Of a stretch of 64,000 nucleotides of DNA, positions 52,633-62,247 are shown piece by piece. The first letter of the stretch is position 1, and the number at the start of each line of letters is the position of its first letter. The position numbers were made by a program, and so were the translations under genes. The notes under the pieces are model-generated. The model was not told the origin of the DNA. It was given only the letters and a program-made list of their open reading frames with translations, and ran no database searches. The stretch spans positions 343,501 to 407,500 of the forward strand of contig NZ_CP085442.1 of NCBI RefSeq assembly GCF_023824195.1, written 5' to 3'. This stretch comes from Priestia megaterium (GTDB lineage: Bacteria > Bacillota > Bacilli > Bacillales > Bacillaceae_H).

Positions 52633-54384
52633 ATGGGAAGTATAAGACGCTACATGAAGTTTGTACAGCCATACAAATGGCAAATTGTCGGCACTGTATT
52701 AATTGGTATTATTAAATTTGCTATTCCTTTATTAATTCCGCTGCTTTTGAAATATGTTTTGGACGATATCGTAAATGGACATGGCATGTCTTCCTCTGAA
52801 AAAGTTCATAAAATGGTGACGATTATGGGGGTTTCGTTTGTTATATTTTTAGTGTTAAGACCTCCCATTGAATATTACAGACAGTATTATGCTCAGTGGG
52901 TATCGAGCAAAGTATTATATGATATTCGGGATCAGTTATTTAGCCATATTCAAAAGCTTAGCTTACGTTATTATGCAAATACTCGAGCGGGTGAAGTGAT
53001 TTCACGAGTCATTAATGATGTAGAGCAAACAAAAAACTTTGTTATCACAGGTTTAATGAATGTATGGCTTGATATGATGACGATTGTAATAGCCATTGTG
53101 ATTATGTTTACGATGAATGTACCTTTAACACTGGTATCGATTATTTTGCTGCCGGTTTATGCGTTCTCTGTAAAATATTTTTACAGTCGTCTTCGCCATT
53201 TAACAAGAGTCCGTTCGCAGGCTTTAGCGGAAGTGCAGGGGCACTTACATGAAAGGGTTCAAGGGATCTCTGTTATTCGCAGCTTTGCTATTGAGCCTCA
53301 TGAACAGAAACAATTTGATAAGCAAAATTCAAATTTTCTACAAAAAGCAATCAATCATACGAATTGGAATGCAAAAACATTTGCAGTAGTGAATACCATT
53401 ACCGATTTGGCGCCTTTAATCGTGATTACATTTGCTGGATATCAAGTCATCACAGAAAGTCTTAGCGTAGGAACGATGGTAGCATTTGTTGCGTACATTG
53501 ACCGCTTGTATAATCCGCTTCGCCGCTTGGTCAATTCATCGACTACGCTCACGCAGTCTGTTGCATCTATGGACCGGGTGTTTGAGTTCATTGATGAAGA
53601 ATACGATATTACAGACAAAAAAGATGCAAAAGAATGTACTGAGCTTCATGGAAAGGTTCAGTTTGACCACGTTTCATTTGCTTATGAAGAAGAAGAAAAA
53701 CCTGTGATTCATGATATTAATTTAGATGTAGAAAAAGGAAAATCCGTTGCGTTTGTTGGAATGAGCGGAGGAGGTAAATCCACGCTTATCAGCTTAATTC
53801 CGCGCTTTTACGATGTGACAGAGGGGAAAATTCTCATTGATAACATTGATATCAAAACCTATAAAGTACGCAGCCTGCGAGATAAGATTGGAATCGTCTT
53901 GCAGGATACAGTGTTGTTTAGTGACACGGTTAAAAACAATATACTGCTTGGAAAGCCAGGAGCGACAGATGAAGAAGTAATTGCTGCGGCAAAAGCCGCA
54001 AATGCCCACGATTTTATTATGAATTTGCCCGAAGGATATGATACAAAAGTGGGAGAGCGGGGAATGAAGCTATCAGGGGGACAGAAGCAGCGTATTTCCA
54101 TTTCGCGCGTATTTTTAAAAAATCCAGCTATTCTTATTTTTGATGAAGCCACTTCAGCTCTAGATTTGGAAAGTGAGCACTATATTCAAGAAGCATTAGC
54201 TGAACTAGCAAAAGACCGTACGACCTTCATTGTAGCCCATCGTTTATCTACAATTACTCATGTTGATGAAATTGTACTTTTAGAAAATGGAAGAGTAGTC
54301 GAACGAGGTTCTCATGAGGAGTTAATCAAGAAAAAAGGTCATTACTATCAGCTCTTTAACGTTCAGCAGCTTGATACAATTTAA
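52633..54384 (+). CDS. ygaD: ABC transporter with fused membrane and ATPase domains, YgaD
   Basis: This half-transporter exporter has 583 residues. An N-terminal membrane domain of six helices (about 15-310) is followed by an ATPase with Walker [12 protein letters not shown]-loop IVLQDTVLF, signature [10 protein letters not shown], Walker [12 protein letters not shown] and H-loop VAHRLSTI. It is probably a homodimeric multidrug or lipid exporter of the MsbA type; the substrate is unknown. GGGGAG precedes the ATG. Synteny matches B. subtilis ygaD. The terminator is shared with convergent ygaE. Confidence 0.92.
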   Translation: MGSIRRYMKFVQPYKWQIVGTVLIGIIKFAIPLLIPLLLKYVLDDIVNGHGMSSSEKVHKMVTIMGVSFVIFLVLRPPIEYYRQYYAQWVSSKVLYDIRDQLFSHIQKLSLRYYANTRAGEVISRVINDVEQTKNFVITGLMNVWLDMMTIVIAIVIMFTMNVPLTLVSIILLPVYAFSVKYFYSRLRHLTRVRSQALAEVQGHLHERVQGISVIRSFAIEPHEQKQFDKQNSNFLQKAINHTNWNAKTFAVVNTITDLAPLIVITFAGYQVITESLSVGTMVAFVAYIDRLYNPLRRLVNSSTTLTQSVASMDRVFEFIDEEYDITDKKDAKECTELHGKVQFDHVSFAYEEEEKPVIHDINLDVEKGKSVAFVGMSGGGKSTLISLIPRFYDVTEGKILIDNIDIKTYKVRSLRDKIGIVLQDTVLFSDTVKNNILLGKPGATDEEVIAAAKAANAHDFIMNLPEGYDTKVGERGMKLSGGQKQRISISRVFLKNPAILIFDEATSALDLESEHYIQEALAELAKDRTTFIVAHRLSTITHVDEIVLLENGRVVERGSHEELIKKKGHYYQLFNVQQLDTI

Positions 54385-54420
54385 AAACACCACCTATTGG
54401 CTAACAATAGGTGGTGTTTT
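54384..54420. terminator. Bidirectional terminator between ygaD and ygaE
   Basis: A perfect 16-bp stem AAAACACCACCTATTG/CAATAGGTGGTGTTTT with a 5-nt loop overlaps both stop codons. Confidence 0.9.
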
Positions 54421-55508
54421 TAATCTTCTTGTCGCTGATGATTAATATCAAATGAGTTATCATCTTTGTGATAGTTTTGGAACGTATCAATCAGCTTATC
54501 AAGATGCTCTAACTCTTCACTATACTCAATGATGACAGAAATTAAAGGGAAGATATGATAAATAACCTTATTCTCTTCATCATTATCGTATATTTTGTAC
54601 TGCATAAATTTATCGATTAAAGCTCGTTTTCCAACGCAGGCTTCGTTTGGTACAGTAGTGGTTGGCTGTACGCGTAATTTCCCAATGAATTTTAATAATA
54701 CTTGCTCATGATACATTAACAGGCACTCAACTTCAGATTTGATTAAATCTTGAAATTGCTGCGGCATGACTTGAAGATCATTTTCTACTCGGTGAAGTAG
54801 TTTCAAGGTTGTAAGAGCCCGTGTTGTTACGGTAATCATTTGACGAAATAAAACGAGCTTGCGTGACTTAACAAAACGTTTTTTGGTTGAATAAGTGCGT
54901 TCTTCTTTGTAAAAATCAAAGATTTGATTCATTTTAGCCACATTGTCTTTCATTTTTTCAATGTCTTCTTTTAACAATGTGTGCTCAGATGCGTGATAAA
55001 GATTCATGCGAATCCATTTAATAATTTCTTCCGTTGTGCTTACAATTTTATAATACAATCTTGTTTCATACTTTGGCGGAATAAAAATAAGATTGACAAT
55101 AAATGCTGAGAATACCCCAAGTAACACTGTACCAAAGCGTATAAGCGCATATTCAACGAAATTATCTCCTGGATTTTCCATGATTGCAATTACTGTCACA
55201 AGCGCAAGCCCAATTGTATTATTAATACGTAATTTTAAGTTGACTGCGATGACAACAACAGCGGTAAAACCAATAATGATGGGGTGGGTACCAAAAATAA
55301 GTCCAAAACAAACTGCAGAAGCAGCTCCAATCACATTCGCCTGTATTTGCTCCAATATTGTTAAATAAGATCTGTAAATAGACGGTTGAATTGCAAAAAC
55401 TGCCGCAATTGCCGCAAATATTGGAGATGGTAAACTTAGAAATTCACCTAATAACAATGAAAGTGTAATGGCAATTCCCGTTTTTAAGATGCGGGCACCA
55501 AGTTTCAT
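54420..55508 (-). CDS. ygaE: YgaE aromatic acid exporter family membrane protein
   Basis: The 362-residue protein has five to six N-terminal membrane helices (MKLGARILKTGIAITLSLLL, FAAIAAVFAIQPSIYRSYLTI and others to about residue 140) and a long cytoplasmic helical domain. This is the DUF939/ArAE-type layout of YgaE. The start at 55508 is chosen by family length and an AAAGGA site; the longer frame to 55592 is not supported. The substrate is unknown. Upstream, 55509-55789 holds no gene and no promoter that I can assign with confidence. Confidence 0.87.
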   Translation of the reverse strand: MKLGARILKTGIAITLSLLLGEFLSLPSPIFAAIAAVFAIQPSIYRSYLTILEQIQANVIGAASAVCFGLIFGTHPIIIGFTAVVVIAVNLKLRINNTIGLALVTVIAIMENPGDNFVEYALIRFGTVLLGVFSAFIVNLIFIPPKYETRLYYKIVSTTEEIIKWIRMNLYHASEHTLLKEDIEKMKDNVAKMNQIFDFYKEERTYSTKKRFVKSRKLVLFRQMITVTTRALTTLKLLHRVENDLQVMPQQFQDLIKSEVECLLMYHEQVLLKFIGKLRVQPTTTVPNEACVGKRALIDKFMQYKIYDNDEENKVIYHIFPLISVIIEYSEELEHLDKLIDTFQNYHKDDNSFDINHQRQED

Positions 55509-55789
55509 GTGCGTTCGTAGTTCCTTTCTGTAAAAAAGTTTTTTCGTTATGAAGAATGTTCCCCAAAACAAATGATAAATTGCAAAAATCAATCCTTCTT
55601 TATTACATAACCTGTTGGAAATAATATAAACAATAACATACTATACAAGGTTTAAGAATGGATATCAAGAGAAAACAAGCAGAAAAATAAGGGTATTTCT
55701 CGGGATTTTTCGACAGGCTGACAAAAAGGAGATAGCGTGTAAGAAATGGTTATGAGGGGGCGGAATGTTCTATAAGAAAACCCAAAGGC

Positions 55790-55826
55790 AAAACAAAAAA
55801 GCACTCATTTTCAAATGAGTGCTTTA
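55790..55826 (-). terminator. Terminator of gsaB
   Basis: A perfect stem GCACTCATTT/AAATGAGTGC (55801-55822) is followed by a T-run on the minus strand. Confidence 0.86.
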
Positions 55827-55835
55827 GAGTAAAAA

Positions 55836-57134
55836 TTAGCGTTCTTCACTTAACTGTTTAAATGCTTTTTCCACTGCTTCTAATGTGTCGGTAATATCTT
55901 GTTCTGTATGAGCTGTAGTAAGGAACCATGCCTCATACTTCGAAGGAGCTAAGTTGACTCCTTGGTGAAGCATTAGTTTAAAGAAGCGTGCGAATAATTC
56001 GCCGTCTGTGTTTTCTGCTTGTTCATAGTTTTTAACCGTTTCTGTTGTAAAGTAGAGAGTAAGAGCGCCTTTCAATCGATTGATGGTAATAGGCATGTTA
56101 TATGTACGAGCATGTTTTAAAATACCTTCTTCGAGCATCGCCCCTAGCTTATCCAACTGTTCATAAACACCTTTTTGCTTTAGTACTTCAAGACAAGCAA
56201 TCCCAGAAAGAATAGAAGCTGGGTTTCCTGCCATTGTACCTGCTTGATAAGCCGGTCCAAGCGGCGCCACTTTTTCCATGATTTCTTTCTTACCGCCGTA
56301 GGCTCCGATTGGAAGACCGCCGCCGATGATTTTTCCAAAGGCAGTCAGATCAGGTTTTACGCCCAGTAAATCTTGAGCTCCACCGTACATAAAGCGAAAC
56401 GCTGTAATAACTTCATCATAAATAACAAGTGCTCCAGCTTCGTGAGTTAATTCGTTTACTTGTTCTAAAAAGCCAGGTTCCGGTTCAACAATTCCAAAGT
56501 TTCCAACGATTGGTTCTACTAAAACAGCCGCTATCTGATCGCCCCATTTTTCTAATGCTTCCTTGTAAGGCTGGATATCGTTAAAAGGAACTGTGATAAC
56601 TTCATTAGCGATACTTTTTGGTACGCCTGCAGAGTCAGGAGTTCCAAGTGTAGAAGGACCAGATCCAGCTGCTACTAACACGAGGTCAGAATGGCCGTGA
56701 TAGCAACCTGCAAATTTAATGATTTTATCGCGTCCAGTATAAGCACGTGCTACGCGAATCGTTGTCATAACTGCTTCTGTTCCAGAATTGACGAAACGCA
56801 CTTTATCTAGTGCCGGCATCGCTTCTTTGAGCATTTTAGCAAATGTGACTTCATGAGCAGTTGGAGTACCGTAAAGAACACCCGTTTCAGCTGCTTTTGT
56901 AATAGCTTTCGTGATATGAGGATGAGCGTGTCCCGTAATAATAGGACCGTAAGCTGCTAAATAGTCAATATATTTATTTCCATCAACGTCCCAGAAATAA
57001 GCTCCGCTTGCCTTCTCCATTGCAACAGGTGCTCCGCCTCCTACGGCTTTATATGAACGTGAAGGGCTGTTAACGCCGCCTACAATATGTTCGAGCGCTT
57101 CAGCGTGTAATTGTTCTGATTTTGTAAATTGCAT
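55836..57134 (-). CDS. gsaB: Glutamate-1-semialdehyde 2,1-aminomutase GsaB
   Basis: This PLP enzyme converts glutamate-1-semialdehyde to 5-aminolevulinate for haem and other tetrapyrroles. The 432-residue protein has [49 protein letters not shown] and the PLP lysine in [19 protein letters not shown]. The order ygaE-gsaB corresponds to B. subtilis, which carries a second copy (hemL) elsewhere, so this is probably the auxiliary isozyme. AGGAGGC precedes the ATG. It is divergent from the ABC-2 transporter operon. Confidence 0.95.
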   Translation of the reverse strand: MQFTKSEQLHAEALEHIVGGVNSPSRSYKAVGGGAPVAMEKASGAYFWDVDGNKYIDYLAAYGPIITGHAHPHITKAITKAAETGVLYGTPTAHEVTFAKMLKEAMPALDKVRFVNSGTEAVMTTIRVARAYTGRDKIIKFAGCYHGHSDLVLVAAGSGPSTLGTPDSAGVPKSIANEVITVPFNDIQPYKEALEKWGDQIAAVLVEPIVGNFGIVEPEPGFLEQVNELTHEAGALVIYDEVITAFRFMYGGAQDLLGVKPDLTAFGKIIGGGLPIGAYGGKKEIMEKVAPLGPAYQAGTMAGNPASILSGIACLEVLKQKGVYEQLDKLGAMLEEGILKHARTYNMPITINRLKGALTLYFTTETVKNYEQAENTDGELFARFFKLMLHQGVNLAPSKYEAWFLTTAHTEQDITDTLEAVEKAFKQLSEER

Positions 57135-57230
57135 AGTATGCCTCCTAATGAAAAGTTCAACTTCTTTATTCTATCAAACTTATTTGTTTCTTGAAAAACA
57201 TTCGAGAACGTGTATGATAGAAATTTGTGA

Positions 57231-57280
57231 GCTAACTGCTAGAAAATAGTTCCTCGTCTCTTGGAGGAGTTGCTAGCAAG
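57231..57280 (+). promoter_or_regulatory. Hairpin in the leader of the ABC-2 operon
   Basis: TGCTAG and CTAGCA flank an inner TTCCTC/GAGGAG stem, about 60-100 nt before the first ATG. This suggests a structured 5' leader. I could not match it to a known riboswitch and there is no following T-run. Confidence 0.4.
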
Positions 57281-57336
57281 GGAGCCGGAAACAATAAAAG
57301 AAACCACTAATACGTCGACGTAACGGAGGGAATACA

Positions 57337-58350
57337 ATGAAAAATGCTATTGAGGTGAATCAACTTCGGAAAGAATTTAAAGCCTATTCTAGCCGCTCTG
57401 GCCTTAAAGGGGCATTCCGGGATTTATTTACCCGTAATTATAGAGTCATGAAAGCTGTGAACGATATTTCGTTTACCGTAAAACAAGGGGAAATGGTAGG
57501 GTATATAGGAGAAAACGGAGCGGGGAAATCGACCACAATCAAAATGCTGACAGGAATCTTAACTCCTACTTCAGGCGACATTACCGTAAATGGAATGAAC
57601 CCTCATAAAGAAAGGGAGAAGTTTGCCCAAACGATTGGAGTTGTTTTTGGTCAACGCTCTCAGCTGTGGTGGGATATTGCCGTACAAGAATCTTTTCGCC
57701 TGTTAAAAAAAGTATACAAAGTGTCAGATGAAGATTATAACGCTCATATGGAGCACGTTATTCAAACTTTAGATATTGGACCGCTACTAGATAAGCCGGT
57801 GCGAAAGCTTTCTCTAGGTCAAAGAATGCGCTGTGAGCTGGCTGCTGCTCTTATTCATAATCCGCCGCTTCTATTTCTAGATGAACCAACGATCGGTTTA
57901 GATGTACTAGTTAAATTAAAAATCCGCCAATTTTTAAAAGAAATTAATGAAAAATATAATACGACGATTTTGCTTACGACACATGATTTAGCAGATATTG
58001 AAGCTTTATGTGAACGCGTTGTAATGCTGGATGAAGGCAGTATTATTTATGACGGATCGCTGCAAAAGCTGCGTTCGAATTGGGGAGACCTTAAACAAGT
58101 TACGTTTGAATTTGGAACCGCGCCAAATAAAGAACAGTTGAAGCTATTGACGCAAGGGATGCCTGTTAACTGGATTGAAGGTGATCAAAAATATTTGTGG
58201 ACAGCGCAGCTTCAAAATAAAGGGGACTTAATGTCACAGCTGATTGCTAAAGTGGTGGCAAAGCATGAAATCAGTGATATTAACATTGAAGAAATTTCGA
58301 CGGAAGAAATCATCCGCAACATTTATGAAGAAGGTGTTGTGAATGGATAA
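57337..58350 (+). CDS. ABC-2 type transporter, ATP-binding subunit (COG4586 type)
   Basis: The 337-residue ATPase has Walker A GENGAGKST, the Q-loop GVVFGQRSQLWWD typical of the COG4586 group, signature LSLGQRMRCEL, Walker B LLFLDEPTIGLD and a C-terminal extension of about 80 residues. It is encoded with two membrane subunits, overlapping the first by 8 bp, so the three form one complex. Such systems resemble daunorubicin-type exporters, but the substrate is unknown. GGAGGG precedes the ATG. The leader contains a hairpin. Confidence 0.92.
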   Translation: MKNAIEVNQLRKEFKAYSSRSGLKGAFRDLFTRNYRVMKAVNDISFTVKQGEMVGYIGENGAGKSTTIKMLTGILTPTSGDITVNGMNPHKEREKFAQTIGVVFGQRSQLWWDIAVQESFRLLKKVYKVSDEDYNAHMEHVIQTLDIGPLLDKPVRKLSLGQRMRCELAAALIHNPPLLFLDEPTIGLDVLVKLKIRQFLKEINEKYNTTILLTTHDLADIEALCERVVMLDEGSIIYDGSLQKLRSNWGDLKQVTFEFGTAPNKEQLKLLTQGMPVNWIEGDQKYLWTAQLQNKGDLMSQLIAKVVAKHEISDINIEEISTEEIIRNIYEEGVVNG

Positions 58351-59134
58351 ATATATAGAGATGATACGCATTCGCTTTTTAATGATGCTTGCGTATCGGA
58401 CGAATTATTACAGCGGAATATTGATTTATGCGATTAATATTGGTGCTTACTACTTTTTATGGTCCGCTATTTATGGAGGAAAAGAGAATATTCAAGGGTT
58501 ATCCATTACCCAAATGACAACGTATGTAGCAGTTTCATGGATGGCAAGAGCCTTTTATTTTAATAACATTGACCGTGAAATGGCAATGGAAATTAAAGAT
58601 GGCAAAGTGGCAGTAGAGTTAATTAAGCCTTATAGCTACCTTGGTATGAAAACAATGCAAGGACTGGGAGAAGGAATTTTCCGGCTGCTGTTTTTCTCAG
58701 TGCCCGGCATGATTATTGTCGCGTTTTTATTTCCAGTACAGTTCTCAGCAAATGCAGCAACATGGCTTTATTTTGGACTGTCTTTAATTTTTAGTTTCAT
58801 TATTAATACACAAATTAATTTATTAACGGGTATTACGACTTTCTTTCTCTTTAACAATGATGGACTCATTCGAGCGAAGCGCGTTGTTATTGATTTGTTT
58901 TCAGGACTTCTTCTGCCCATCAGTTTCTATCCTTTCTGGGCGCAACATATTATGAGCTATTTCCCTTTTCAAGCCATTAGTTATATTCCGAGCATGATTT
59001 TCACAAATGGATTTAAAGGGCAGGAAGTAATAAATGCTCTTATTACACAAGCAGTTTGGTCAGGACTTCTATTTATCCCTATTGCATGTTTGTGGAATAT
59101 AGCGAAGAAAAAAATGGTTATTCAAGGAGGGTAG
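58343..59134 (+). CDS. ABC-2 family transporter permease (COG4587 type)
   Basis: This membrane subunit of 263 residues has about six hydrophobic segments. It starts within the last codons of the ATPase gene (8-bp overlap), which points to translational coupling. Features include NIGAYYFLWSAIYGG, DGKVAVELIKPYSYLGMK and LPISFYPFWAQHIMSYFPFQAI, as in COG4587 permeases paired with COG4586 ATPases. It would form the heterodimeric membrane part together with the next gene. The substrate is unknown. Confidence 0.88.
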   Translation: MDKYIEMIRIRFLMMLAYRTNYYSGILIYAINIGAYYFLWSAIYGGKENIQGLSITQMTTYVAVSWMARAFYFNNIDREMAMEIKDGKVAVELIKPYSYLGMKTMQGLGEGIFRLLFFSVPGMIIVAFLFPVQFSANAATWLYFGLSLIFSFIINTQINLLTGITTFFLFNNDGLIRAKRVVIDLFSGLLLPISFYPFWAQHIMSYFPFQAISYIPSMIFTNGFKGQEVINALITQAVWSGLLFIPIACLWNIAKKKMVIQGG

Positions 59135-59137
59135 TCT

Positions 59138-59929
59138 ATGAAAATGTTTTATTTTTCGATTTTCTTTCAGTACATTAGTCAATATATGAAAACAAGGCTT
59201 CAGTACCGCACCGACATGGTAGTTGAAATTATTTCAGACTTATTGTTTCAAACAGTTAATTTGATTTTTATCTTAGTTGTATTTGGACATACTCAGTCGC
59301 TGCACGGATGGTCACGAGAGGAAATTATCTTTATTTATGGTTTCTTTTTGGTCCCTTTTGCTATTTTTTCGTCTTTCTTTAACATTTGGGATTTCAACGA
59401 GCGGTACATTGTTAAAGGAGAAATGGACCGAATTTTAACGCGGCCGATTCACAGTTTGTTTCAAGTTATTTTAGAGCGGATGGAACTAGAATCATTGTTT
59501 GGTGGTATCACAGGGATTACAGTAATGGCTTACGCTGCGTCTTCTTTACATCTCCATTTCCAGTGGTATGATGTTTTTATTTTTCTATTATTTATTTTAG
59601 GAGGAGCGCTTGTATACGCAGGAATTTTCATCGCCTTAGCAAGCATAGGCTTCTGGTCGGATGCGAGAACCTCTATTATGCCTACTATTTATAATATTGG
59701 AAACTACGGAAGATATCCTGTAGATATTTATAATAATGTCATTCGATATGTTTTAACGTGGATTCTTCCTTTTGCATTTGTAGGTGTATATCCAGCTGCT
59801 TATTTCTTAGGAAGGTCAGAATGGTACGGATATGCATTTTTAACCCCAGTTATGGGAATCGTCTTTTTTGTAATCTCTATTTTCTTATGGAATACAGGTG
59901 TCAAAAAATACAGAGGAGCAGGCAATTAA
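59138..59929 (+). CDS. ABC-2 family transporter permease (COG3694 type)
   Basis: This second membrane subunit of 263 residues lies 3 bp after the first, with GGAGGG before its ATG. It shows MVVEIISDLLFQTVNLIFILVVF, FNERYIVKGEMDRILTRPIHSLFQVI and YPVDIYNNVIRYVLTWILPFAFVGVYPA in separate blocks, the pattern of COG3694. The equal length of the two permeases suggests an old duplication. The stop codon falls inside the terminator stem. Confidence 0.88.
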   Translation: MKMFYFSIFFQYISQYMKTRLQYRTDMVVEIISDLLFQTVNLIFILVVFGHTQSLHGWSREEIIFIYGFFLVPFAIFSSFFNIWDFNERYIVKGEMDRILTRPIHSLFQVILERMELESLFGGITGITVMAYAASSLHLHFQWYDVFIFLLFILGGALVYAGIFIALASIGFWSDARTSIMPTIYNIGNYGRYPVDIYNNVIRYVLTWILPFAFVGVYPAAYFLGRSEWYGYAFLTPVMGIVFFVISIFLWNTGVKKYRGAGN

Positions 59930-59944
59930 ATGCCTGCTCTTTTT
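59916..59944 (+). terminator. Terminator of the ABC-2 operon
   Basis: The stem GAGCAGGCA/TGCCTGCTC with loop ATTAAA, which contains the stop codon, is followed by T6. Confidence 0.87.
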
Positions 59945-60021
59945 CGTGGCTTCGGAGTAGTAATGAATGGACAAGAACGCGCGTATAGTGGTAGTAGAGT
60001 ATAAATTAAAGGAGTAGAATG

Positions 60022-60414
60022 ATGGTTATTTTTCTAATCCTCGTTATCATTGTTTTTGTAATTGGTAGTATGAAGTTTCTCTTTGAAAAAGAACTTGGAG
60101 AATTTCATTTTTTCTCAATTGGTCATTTCTTTGTTTTGTTTTATTCATATATCACAGTTTTATTGGGATTTAGCCTTATTTATACAGTGTGTGAGATGGG
60201 GAGTATTCCAGTGTTAAGCGGAGGGTTTGAACATGAAGGTCATTATTTTTATACGCTGTTTAACAGCATGTATTTCAGCGCAGCGACGTTATTTTCAGTA
60301 GGATACGGAGATATGTATCCGGTTGGAGTTGGGAAATTATTTGCAACTTTTGAAGCGTTTATCGGCTATATTATGCCTGCAATCTTTGTGATGCGAACTG
60401 TTACCCGCACTTAA
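60022..60414 (+). CDS. Two-helix potassium channel protein
   Basis: The protein of about 130 residues has a first membrane helix at the N-terminus, a second hydrophobic region near 35-60, and a pore segment with the selectivity filter SVGYGD (AATLFSVGYGDMYPVG) followed by a last helix. This is the Ion_trans_2 K+ channel layout without a cytoplasmic RCK domain. The ATG at 60022 is slightly better spaced from AAAGGAG than the one at 60019. Gating and role are unknown. It lies just upstream of bcp in the same direction. Confidence 0.88.
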   Translation: MVIFLILVIIVFVIGSMKFLFEKELGEFHFFSIGHFFVLFYSYITVLLGFSLIYTVCEMGSIPVLSGGFEHEGHYFYTLFNSMYFSAATLFSVGYGDMYPVGVGKLFATFEAFIGYIMPAIFVMRTVTRT

Positions 60415-60483
60415 ACTTGTCATCTTATCTAATATTGGGTACGCTATTCAAAGAAAATGAAAAGCGTAAAGGAGAAGATAAAT

Positions 60484-60954
60484 ATGACAGCTGTAGTTGG
60501 AGAAAAAGCACCCGATTTTGTATTGATGTCTACAAATGGAGAGCAAGTATCACTAGCGTCGATGAAAGGAAAAAACGTTGTGCTGTATTTTTATCCGAAA
60601 GATATGACGCCAGGTTGTACAACAGAAGCCTGTGATTTCAGAGACCAGCATGAAAATTTTGAAGAGCTAGATGCGGTGATTCTAGGAGTGAGCCCGGATC
60701 CAATCGACAAACACCATAAGTTTATTGATAAGCACGGCCTTCCATTCTTACTTTTAGCTGACGAAGATCACAGCGTAGCTGAAGAGTATGGAGTATGGAA
60801 ACTGAAAAAAAACTTTGGAAAAGAATATATGGGCATTGAACGCTCCACTTTTATCATTAATAAAGAAGGAATGCTCGTAAAAGAGTATCGCAAGGTTCGA
60901 GTAAAAGGGCATGTGGAAGAAGCTTTATCATTTATTAAAGAAAAAATGGCATAA
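60484..60954 (+). CDS. bcp: Thiol peroxidase Bcp (peroxiredoxin), YgaF
   Basis: This peroxiredoxin reduces hydroperoxides using thioredoxin. The 156-residue protein has YFYPKDMTPGCTTEACDFRD, where the first Cys is the peroxidatic residue and the second, five residues on, the resolving one in this Bcp subgroup. EERSTFIINKEG-type residues follow near the C-terminus. The ATG at 60484 follows AAAGGAG; the frame upstream to 60457 has no site. Its position before perR matches B. subtilis ygaF-perR. A terminator lies about 90 bp downstream. Confidence 0.94.
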   Translation: MTAVVGEKAPDFVLMSTNGEQVSLASMKGKNVVLYFYPKDMTPGCTTEACDFRDQHENFEELDAVILGVSPDPIDKHHKFIDKHGLPFLLLADEDHSVAEEYGVWKLKKNFGKEYMGIERSTFIINKEGMLVKEYRKVRVKGHVEEALSFIKEKMA

Positions 60955-61040
60955 AAACAGGCAGATAACTAGAGCAGTTTTAGTCTTTGAACATACAATA
61001 TCAGTGTAGGGCATACCTCCTCAGATGTTAATATATTTAA

Positions 61041-61071
61041 AAGTGTGGATTGATTTCCACACTTCTTTTTT
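61041..61071 (+). terminator. Terminator downstream of bcp
   Basis: The stem AAGTGTGGA/TCCACACTT with a 6-nt loop is followed by CTTTTTTT. Confidence 0.86.
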
Positions 61072-61128
61072 TGCATAAAATATATGAATAATTTTTACTT
61101 ATTACATAAAATAGGAATAGGCATCAAG

Positions 61129-61158
61129 TTGACAAAACGTGGGTAAAACATGTAGACT
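61129..61158 (+). promoter_or_regulatory. Promoter of perR
   Basis: TTGACA (61129-61134), 18 nt, then TAGACT (61153-61158). Confidence 0.75.
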
Positions 61159-61160
61159 AA

Positions 61161-61175
61161 TTATAAGAATTATAA
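61161..61175 (+). promoter_or_regulatory. PerR box of perR
   Basis: TTATAAGAATTATAA matches the PerR consensus TTATAATNATTATAA at 13 of 14 specified positions and lies just after the -10 box, which suggests autorepression. Confidence 0.9.
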
Positions 61176-61208
61176 AGTAATAATACTTACAGAAGAGGGG
61201 TGCATGAC

Positions 61209-61643
61209 GTGTCAAATCATTTACAAGAAGCCCTTGAAACGTTAAAAGGTACTGGCGTTCGTATTACACCACAACGTCATGCTATTTTAGAGTATTTAAT
61301 CAATTCCATGACACATCCAACAGCAGATGATATTTATAAAGCGCTGGAAGGTAAGTTTCCAAATATGAGTGTAGCAACCGTTTACAATAATTTAAGAGTA
61401 TTTCGCGAAGTAGGTATTGTAAAGGAACTAACGTACGGTGATGCATCAAGCCGATTTGATTATGTTACAACAGAGCATTACCATGTGATTTGCGAAAGCT
61501 GCGGAAAAATTGTGGATTTTCATTATCCTGGTTTAGACGAAGTAGAAAAGCTGGCTGCTCATATTACTGACTTTGATATTAGTCACCACCGAATGGAAAT
61601 TTACGGAACGTGTCCTGATTGTACGGCTAAAAAAGCGCATTAA
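61209..61643 (+). CDS. perR: Peroxide-sensing repressor PerR
   Basis: This Fur-family repressor senses H2O2 through metal-catalysed oxidation of histidine ligands. The 144-residue protein keeps [21 protein letters not shown], His36 (B. subtilis His37) in [46 protein letters not shown] and GTCPDC, so the regulatory metal ligands and both Cys pairs of the zinc site are present. The GTG at 61209 gives the family N-terminus, with AGAGGGG upstream; the GTG at 61200 overlaps that site. A near-perfect PerR box follows the promoter. It is convergent with ygzB. Confidence 0.96.
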   Translation: MSNHLQEALETLKGTGVRITPQRHAILEYLINSMTHPTADDIYKALEGKFPNMSVATVYNNLRVFREVGIVKELTYGDASSRFDYVTTEHYHVICESCGKIVDFHYPGLDEVEKLAAHITDFDISHHRMEIYGTCPDCTAKKAH

Positions 61644-61644
61644 T

Positions 61645-61675
61645 AAGCTGATAGTAGTGATACTATCAGCTTTCT
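61645..61675. terminator. Bidirectional terminator between perR and ygzB
   Basis: The stem AAGCTGATAGTA/TACTATCAGCTT with a GTGA loop covers the ygzB stop codon. Confidence 0.86.
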
Positions 61676-62025
61676 TTTTGTTTTTTTCTATTATACTTTT
61701 CATCGAATTGTTTTCCTTCAAGAGACCGGTCAAGCGTAAGCGGCTCGTTGCAATACATACACATATCTACGCGCCCTAGCATTTTGGTTTGTTTTTGACA
61801 TGTAGGGCAGGTTACTTGAACCGCTTTTGTAGAAAGCATGCCAATCCAGAAATAAACGCCGGTACTGGCTACGATGCACAGCAACCCCAGAAGCATAAAA
61901 ATAGTCATTAGCCAGACTGAAGACCGAAAGAAAATTCCCCCATACATAACAATGAAACCAACAAAGATCAGGCTGAGTGCAAACGTGCGAATCTTGTTAA
62001 TTTTATTTGAATACTTTATCCCCAT
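61666..62025 (-). CDS. ygzB: Ygz B-type membrane protein with zinc-ribbon tail
   Basis: The 119-residue protein has two membrane helices ([21 protein letters not shown] and [23 protein letters not shown]) and a C-terminal zinc-ribbon-like pair CPTC...CMYC. B. subtilis YgzB has 117 residues and also lies next to perR. The ATG at 62025 follows AGGGGGG; the longer frame to 62163 adds an unsupported polar N-terminus. The function is unknown. Confidence 0.88.
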   Translation of the reverse strand: MGIKYSNKINKIRTFALSLIFVGFIVMYGGIFFRSSVWLMTIFMLLGLLCIVASTGVYFWIGMLSTKAVQVTCPTCQKQTKMLGRVDMCMYCNEPLTLDRSLEGKQFDEKYNRKKQKES

Positions 62026-62247
62026 CAGTATCCCCCCTGTTACCAATATATCATAGAGTGAGACAGTGAATGGTGATAAAAATTGAATCTTCGGAAAATT
62101 ATCGTTGGTTTTTGAGCTTTCTGAATGATTTCCATAATTCTGAGTGGGATATCCGTTATACATCGTATATAATAAAAAAAGAAATCTTAGTCCATAGCCT
62201 TTAAAATTTTGAAAAATATTTGTCTATTACAGTTAGGAGAGCTCAAA

